A program made the position numbers and the translations under genes. Shown one piece after another: positions 57,012 through 64,000 of a DNA stretch of 64,000 bases. Within the stretch, counting starts at the first letter, position 1, and every line of letters begins with the position of its first letter. Under the pieces are notes generated by a model, which was not told the origin of the DNA, did no database searches, and saw nothing but the letters and a program-made list of their open reading frames with translations. The stretch comes from Aralia elata (taxonomy: Eukaryota; Streptophyta; Magnoliopsida; Apiales; Araliaceae). The DNA lies in assembly GCA_034770075.1 (NCBI GenBank), contig CM068382.1, positions 83,358,643-83,422,642 of the forward strand. The letters run 5' to 3'.

Positions 57012-60000
57012 TGTGACGCCCCCAAATTCGGGTCTCCAAATACCCGGATCTGGTCATCACGATTCAATACAACATTCACCTTTAACAACATATGATATCT
57101 AAAAGTGCGGAATATAATAAACATACATTGTTCATTACAAGGTGTCACTAGTCCCAGAATACGAATAACCTTAAACACGTCCACAAAATTCATACCCTAA
57201 TTAGCTATCAGAGTTTAAATTACATTAACAGTAATTAACTACACATGAATCTAAAGTCTGCTACAAGAAATCTATCATTTCATCTTTTCTTTCCCTTTAT
57301 TCTTCCCTGACGTCTCGGTTTTAGCTGCAATGAAATCATGATATAGCAAGAATGAGCAACGAGTTTGCCCAGCAAGTTTAAAGTGCAACAATAAGGATAT
57401 ATCATGATGAAGGGATATAAAAAGGGATTTCAACAATAGAATAAATCAGAAGCAAGAACAATAAATGCTTTTAGAACAATTGATAGTCAAATAGACTTTG
57501 AACGATAACTTCCAGAGGAGTCAATAGCTGGTTGACCCTCTGGTTACTGGCTACAGAATAACGTACTTGAGGGGATCAGCCTCGCGTACCCTATGTATAT
57601 GCATAACATTTAATTCTGCTATTTGTACCTTATATACGGTACGTGGGGTACTCCCCTATAAATAAAGGGGTGTTCATACAGTCTAAGAATCCTTACCATT
57701 GATTGGGTTCGGATAGCTTTTATAAATTTTCACGAAATTGTCTGACCGAACAAGGGTTCAGAATTAACCATGAATGGTTCATAAAACTTCTGAATTTAAT
57801 TCAATATTCGAATTCAAATGCATGAGTGCGAATGCCAATAAATACACAGATGTGGAATAATTTTAAAAGTAATTAGACCACTTATAGCATGCTTGGAGAT
57901 AAAATTCAAGCTTAAAGAATACTTGCAATAATATTTACCTTTTGCATAAGGTTTTAGAAGTATTGCTCAGGGTAAAAAGTTGAGTAAGGAAGAACTTGCA
58001 ATAATGTAAGAAGTTTAGGATTAGGAACTGGCAGAAATCAAAGTTCGGGATAGAGGACTTGCCTGTTTGCTCATCTACAGATAAATTTTAGCTTTAATTA
58101 CTTGACCTTGGATAACCTATCAGTTGGTAGAATTGGTTTATCCATTAGCATTGCGTAATTATACCCACTTATGCTATCCATTTAGCAGATAAATAATTCA
58201 CCGAACTTAATTACTACCTAGCCATCAGCTAACAAAAATTTAATGACCTCTATTTAAACAGATAATAATTAATCAGGGTCACTTATCATTTGAATACTCC
58301 AATTATTACCTTTAATTGTTTCCAGGTATGGTCTAACAATCCTTATTTATCATTTATAAAATGAATTTATTTTGGTTTAAAGATAGCAGAAAACCCTTGA
58401 TCATTGATTTAATTTACTCTCAATTATTATTTATCTTAGGGTAATTTAGTAATTATTACCCTTGTTCTTTATGCGACATTAAATACTTACCGTATGAATC
58501 CTACCCACACTTAATTATTATTAAGAAATCCTTAAGTGTTTATTATCATTAAGAACCAACAATAAGTACCTAACTTAATAATTTCCTTCATACTTAATCA
58601 TTATTTCATTAATGATTAAGTAATTACCATCCTTATTATTTAGTAACTTATTCATATTCAATTATTATTATTATTAAATATTTATTATCTTTATTCATTA
58701 TTTATAATAAATAATTATTCTATTAATCTTTATTCATATTTAATTATTATTATTATTAAATAATAATTAAATATTTATTATCTTTATTTATTATTTATTA
58801 ATAAATAATAAATAATTATTCTATTAACTTTATTCATATTTAATTATTATTATTATTAAATAATAATTAAATATTTATTATCTTTATTTATTATTTATTA
58901 ATAAATAATAAATAATTATTCTATTAATCTTTATCCATATTTAATTATTATTATTATTAAATAATAATTAAATATTTATTATCTTTATTTATTATTTTTA
59001 TTTATACTTAATTATTATTTTAAAATAATAATTAAATATTTATTATCCTTATTTATTATTTATTAATAAATAATAAGTAATTATTTCTTTAATCTTATTC
59101 ATATTTAATTATTATAAATAATAATTAAATGTGTATTATCCTTACCTATAACAATACTTAATTTACCAATACCCAATTATTATTATCCAGAACAGTTCAA
59201 TACAACCCAACAAAGAGCAACATACATTATTCAAAAACCAGATTCTAGATCAGATTAACCCAACACAGATTTAACGTAATACAATTCCAAAACAATTGTA
59301 TTGTATAAGTTTAATTCCTGCACTGCTAGAACTTTCTAGGTTCGACAGTTCCCAAATCAAGAGTTAACACAGTACCATTATCTCAATACAAAACAACCAT
59401 ACTCGAATTACATTACTATAACCCAGCACAATTGGCAACTACACAGCACACAATAGCAACAAAATTCGGCTGATGGAATAAAAGAAATTTACACAGCAAC
59501 ACAAACCATATCCCAATCTAAAATTGTCCAAAAGTACAACCCAATACAGAGAGTAATTTTTTGATAATACAGAGGGCAACCATTTCCAGTTTAAGGGAAA
59601 ATTAAACCTAGCATATAGGACCAATTATACCTTCGTATTTGGTCGGCACTGTGATGGCTCCTAGCTGCTGCTCTCCTCCTTCTCCCACAGTACACAACCC
59701 AACCGCTCATTCACAATAGTCTTCCCCTGTTCCCTCTTCTCTCTGTATCTTCTCACAGTTGAAACCCTAGTTTCTAATTGGGAACTCACAGACAAAAAGA
59801 AAATCGGCAGTTCAGGGTCTGGAAAGGGTCCAATTTATAGAAGAAATTAATTGGGCAATACCCTAATTGCTTGGTCAATGACCGACGGTAGGGAGAGAGG
59901 AGTTGTCGACCCGTTGTCAATTCAACCACTGACTTGCCGGCAGCTCATCGAGTTGTGTGCGCTCACCGGTCAAATCGCCGGTCGTGTGGGATTTCTCGGT

Positions 60001-60787
60001 CCGTTCGTCGAACGCTTGGTTGCTTCGATTGACCGTCGGTCGACGTTCTTCTCTTCCAGTCCAACCGGCCGATTCCTTCGCGTCGCCACTTCCAGCTGCT
60101 TCACTCGTCCCGTTCGATTGATGGCCTAAGACTGGATAGACTTGGCTCAATCCCTCTCCCTTCTTCCCGTTGCTATCTGATTGAGGGTTTAGACCCTAGA
60201 CTCTGATATCCCCAATTTTCCTACTGATTGCCTCATTTGGTTTACCAGCTGAAATGATCTGACCCGGTAGGAGAGAAAAGAAATGGTTTCCTCAAATGGA
60301 TTTAGGCTGACTGAATTCAATTAGAAAGGCGGCCCACTTTGATTTAATTCGACCCAGCCCACTCGGTTGGCCCAATAGGAAATAAAATGAGAATTGGGTC
60401 AGCTAACATAAAAAGAAAAGTAGCCCAATTTGTTTATTAATAAGACTATGCCTCTAATATTTAAATTAAATAACTAGTTAAATTAATTAGTTATTTCAGA
60501 TATTTATTTATTCATTTACTTATATATTTTTTTTTTTCTTTTAGAAGAATTTATTTATTAATCTTCTTTCCAAATTTTCTTGCAATTAAATTCTTAGAGC
60601 TAACTCACTAATTTATTTAAGCTATCAGTGAGTCCCTTTAATGCGCAGAAAATTATTGGACCACGTATTTATATAATTAAATAATAGTACCTACACGAAT
60701 CCAGATAAATTCGTAAAATTAATTATAATGAATATATTTATTAAAAATAAATTTGATACAATGTTTTCAAATTTTCCGGACATTACA
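57012..60787 (-). repeat. 5' LTR of the Tekay element
   Basis: A 3776-bp near-identical copy of 47176-50956, followed by the target duplication TTATC. In the GC-rich island CCAAACCGG is CCAACCGG here. Other differences seen include CAGAGTC/CAGGGTC, TTTGCTTC/TTTCCTTC and TTAGGGC/TTAGAGC. Confidence 0.95.
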
Positions 60788-60792
60788 TTATC

Positions 60793-60932
60793 ACATTTAT
60801 TTAATTCAACAAATTAAACATGGATAAAGAATGCATTTAATTAAATGAATTTTTTTATTAATGAATGAAAAAAAATATAAAGTAAATACTTATCACATCT
60901 AATGTGATTGACTTGAGGGCATACTACTTTCA
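60793..60932 (-). repeat. 5' LTR of the copia element, outer part
   Basis: Continues 47175 after removal of the Tekay element and one TTATC. On the minus strand the LTR would start TGAAAGTAGTATGCCCTCAA, resembling plant copia LTR starts with ATGCCCT. The exact outer border (60932) is inferred from the TG start; its target duplication cannot be tested because the copia 3' end is lost. Confidence 0.6.
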
Positions 60933-62905
60933 TGTGGTACCCCATAGGTGATTATAGCTCAAGTATACCCTATCGCTCATTCTACAAAGATATGATGTCA
61001 CAAAACATATGATATAATACCAACAAAAGGGTTCGAAACGTACGTATTGAATCAAATCATACACAAAATACCTCCAAAGCAAGGTAACAACGTGTACCGC
61101 TCTACAAAGATCGATAAAGTTTTATGCATGAAGAATAAATTCAAAAGATTACAAAATATGAAATTTGGAACATCTAGACCAAATCAAAGCAAAATAAAGA
61201 TTTGACTAGAAACACAATAATTAAGCGAGTGGCAAATTCTGAACGATTAGCAGTACAAACAAATCAACATAATGATAGTATCGCAGAAAAAATATAGAAA
61301 TGTTCAAATTATAATAGAAAGAAAAGAGTTCAAATTACAGAATAAAATCAAAGTATCAAAGATCAAACTTTTATTCAAGAGTGCCAACAGAAATATAAGA
61401 AAAATATAACGAATGATGAGATATCACGAGATATAAAGAATACAACAATAATCAAAGGAGTGGAGTACGAAATTCATACCTGATACTCAAAACCACTTAT
61501 AGCACACCCCACAAAATCTTACCCTTAATTGTCAACTATATCAAATATGAAATGTTATTCACCACCTAAACATATTCACCTCGAATTAAATATAATTCAA
61601 ATTAATAATTTCAAAATAATTCGTAATACATTCAAGGTGCCTTTAATTATCGCCTTAGATCACTATTAATACTTCAAAACTTAAAAGTCAATAACAAAAC
61701 TTAAGACCCTAATATGACAATTTATTCTTAATACGTCAGTTCATTATTCTGCTTTTATCACCATTAATTAAAATCTATTTCTCAGATTAATAAATTTGAA
61801 CAGAAACTAAATTTCAAATACTACAATTTAGCCTCAAGAATCACTAAAATCGGATTTAAAATCATTGAGTTATACATTTTTAAATATTAGAACTCATTGT
61901 TAAAAATCTACTTGAAAAATTCCAAACCAGCCACTTCTTAAAATTCATAACAAATCATAGATTAATCTTTAACGGTTCAAAATTGTATATTCTCAGCTTA
62001 TATATGTATAACATATCTAAAAATTATAATGATCCAACGGTCAGATTAGTAGATATAACACATGCAATATACCTTAAAAATATAGAAACTGATTTTCAGA
62101 TTTTAACGTTTATATTCAATCAAATTATATTCCTTTATATAAATTTATCTCATCTTTTCGATTATTATGACTTCTAATTCCATGTTTCTATTTTGACCAA
62201 AAATAATCTCTAATTTTAAAACCCTCATAACTAAACTTAAAATCAAAATACAAAATAATATTTATCTTCCTTGTTCGTCTTTCTTTAATAAGCAGCAGTA
62301 AAAAATCTAAATTTTGGGTCTTCTATTGTCTTCAAAATCTCTTTTTGTCTTCACAAAAATTGTGACTCTCGAAAAGATACACGAAATAAGCTCAAGAATC
62401 GCTCGATTTGGATTTAATATGATTGAGTTATGATTGAGTTGAAAATAATAACGAAAACCAGAACATGTTGCAATTTTCAGCAGTTTAAAGCATGAAGATG
62501 ACGTCAAATAACTTCTATTCCTCATCATAATTGCAAAGAGCAAAAAATTGAAGAAACAGACTTTCGATTCACTCAATTCCGACATCTGATGAATTAATTA
62601 TGATTTTTTTTTCTAATGAGTTGTAGTACACATGAGAATTCTACTCGGAAATTCAATTAATTAAATTAAAATATGATTAGAGTTACATCTCTACTCCTTA
62701 ATTATAACAAGGAAATAATAGGAGTTACCAAAACCCTAACGAACTCTTTAATTTTAATGAAATTAATTATTAAATTATCTACTAAAAAATTTAGCTTTCT
62801 AAGCAAAATAAAAAAAAATTAGTAACTTAACCTTTTCAATTCAATTATATTTTTAAGAAAAATAAAATTAATATCTAATTATTAATAAAAATCTGGGTTA
62901 TTACA
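60933..62905 (-). repeat. Truncated Tekay-like LTR
   Basis: No ORF here is convincing. The right end reads ATCTGGGTTATTACA, so the minus strand starts TGTAATAACCCAG, the usual start of Tekay-lineage LTRs. Near 60945, GGTGATTATAGCTCAAGTATACCC resembles the GGGGATCAGCCTCGCGTACCC block of the intact LTRs. The other end is cut by the copia LTR, which suggests that the copia element inserted into this LTR. Confidence 0.55.
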
Positions 62906-64000
62906 TTCCATATAGAGACAATTTCATGCTAAAGCCATTAATTCCCCCTACGGGGTTGCTTTGCAACCTCTGTAGGGTAACAAAATTCAGCAGCTTCATT
63001 ATGTTCCTATCAACACAGTCCAAACGCGGTCTAAGAAACCACCCATCAGGGCTATCACCCAACTCCCTCAGTAGGGGAGTCTTCATCCACCAAATAACGA
63101 GATGAACCTTTTTCTACCTTTCTTTCTAGCTTTAACACCTGAGCCCCTTGACGATTTGGCCAATTTTCGCTTCCCAAGTCCAACTGGAACACAAATAGGC
63201 TCCTTCAAATAATGCGGCCCGCTTATTCTTACCCACCGAGAGCTTTGGGTTGGGCCAGGAAAATCCACTTTTTGCAATCAAAAAGCCCATTACTCTCAAC
63301 CACAAAAATCCTATCATCTTTAATACTACCCCCATTCCATAATAATAATAATCGTTTTAGCTTCATGCATATGAATTAAAAAAGTCATTTAATACTATCA
63401 TTTAATAATTAAAATTTATATGAAATTTCAGCACTATCCCTTTATGAGAAATTGAAAACTACTAATACAAGGAAGAAAAATTCTTGGGACAATAAGAGTA
63501 GTTAAGGGTGATATAAAAAAGTAAATAATTTATTCTCTTAGAAAGTTATAAACGACAAATAAATTAAAATAAATTTTTTTTCTTCTAAAAAATCGATCAA
63601 TTATTATGGAATGGAGGTAGCAGTATCTTTATACATCAGCCCATTAGATTCCAAATTACACGCTTACCACCATAGGATTAGCACAACGGTTGCGAATTAT
63701 CAGCAACAAACCCCACACTTCCGAATCTCTCTCAATCATTATTGCATTATTAGGAGAGGTTCCTTTATTTTCGTCAATTCCCGATTCAAATCAATTTCCT
63801 TGTAATCTGGCTGAACAGGAGTATCCTCGCTGTTACTCATCAACAAAGTGTCATTACCATCACGCGCCACCACCAATCCCTGGGAGTCATGGAACTAAGA
63901 ACTGTATCTGTTTTAATCTGATGTTGATCATCTACAACTGGATTTAAATGTGCTGGAATAGAACTGGAACTGGTTTGATCATTAACTTGAGGACCAAGAT
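62906..64000 (-). pseudogene. Probable LINE fragment (ORF1 end and endonuclease start)
   Basis: Broken minus-strand frames carry EPICVPVGLGKRKLAKSS, then KARKKGRKR, then a short MALA-stop-NC reading near 62930. The last resembles the LAWNCRGLG start of the plant LINE endonuclease-RT protein. Right of the MITE, a frame holds SNSEDTPVQPDYKEIDLN, and a further frame holds LGPQVNDQ and HLNPVVDDQHQIKTD at the window edge. The assignment rests on this faint pattern. A decayed host gene fragment is the alternative. Confidence 0.4.
63323..63623. mobile_element. Stowaway-like MITE
   Basis: About 301 bp with terminal inverted repeats: left ATACTACCCCCATTCCATAA, right ending TTATGGAATGGAGGTAGCAG. They match at most positions and are flanked by TA dinucleotides (63321-63322 and 63624-63625). 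The interior is AT-rich and non-coding. TA target and short AT-rich body fit Tc1/mariner-derived Stowaway elements. Confidence 0.75.

Larger units (their letters stand above)
47176..60787 (-). mobile_element. Complete Tekay-type chromovirus (Ty3/gypsy), very young
   Basis: A 13,612-bp element with LTRs of 3781 and 3776 bp, tRNA-Met primer site, polypurine tract, gag-pol with chromodomain and an extra ORF before gag. Perfect target duplications TTATC lie at 47171-47175 and 60788-60792. By eye I noticed about ten differences between the LTRs over 3.8 kb, mostly single substitutions and homopolymer changes. That indicates insertion well under a few hundred thousand years ago at usual plant rates. 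It inserted into the 5' LTR of the copia element. Coding lesions are three one-base frameshifts and one stop. Confidence 0.95.

Overview
This window is plant nuclear DNA made almost entirely of nested, mostly decayed transposable elements. I found no convincing host gene, rRNA, tRNA or CRISPR array. The evidence for a plant is the LTR retrotransposon lineages: Athila, Ogre/Tat, CRM and Tekay of Ty3/gypsy, and Sirevirus-like and other Ty1/copia elements. A MULE, a Stowaway-like MITE and a LINE fragment agree. The primer sites match plant tRNA-Asp or initiator tRNA-Met. A flowering plant is likely; I cannot name the species.

Left block (1-22,230). A minus-strand Athila-type element (gag start, tRNA-Asp primer site, 1.9-kb LTR) runs off the left edge and ends at 2220, inside a broken MULE transposase. 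A 3.2-kb solo Tekay-like LTR (3999-7200) sits upstream of the MULE start codon. Next come an Ogre/Tat-type LTR fragment (7858-8606) and the 3.1-kb LTR of a Sirevirus-like element (8607-11726), followed by that element's broken accessory ORF on the minus strand. A nearly intact CRM-type chromovirus (13022-19900, target duplication CCAGC) splits this ORF.

Middle block (22,230-35,920). A plus-strand Athila element has a truncated 5' LTR, tRNA-Asp site, decayed gag-pol, a post-pol ORF and a complete 3' LTR. A solo Tekay-like LTR with a perfect ACAAG duplication (28657-31359) interrupts its 3' part.

Right block (35,921-64,000). A minus-strand Ty1/copia element is interrupted twice: by an Athila derivative lacking pol (36391-41883), and within its 5' LTR by a complete, very young 13.6-kb Tekay chromovirus (47176-60787, duplication TTATC). 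The Tekay element has 3.8-kb LTRs, gag-pol with a chromodomain, and an extra coiled-coil ORF upstream of gag. To the right lie a truncated Tekay-like LTR and a minus-strand LINE fragment holding a MITE.

The most interesting non-coding signal is that several unrelated families carry clusters of short hairpins or palindromes in LTRs or untranslated regions, mostly with a family-specific sequence. In two families the stems vary while pairing is kept. The best cases are a stem with a conserved 17-nt loop upstream of the Athila polypurine tract and long GC-rich hairpins in a Tekay-like LTR. A domain sharing a KEFY-NA motif also appears in the accessory ORFs of both the Sirevirus-like and the Athila element.
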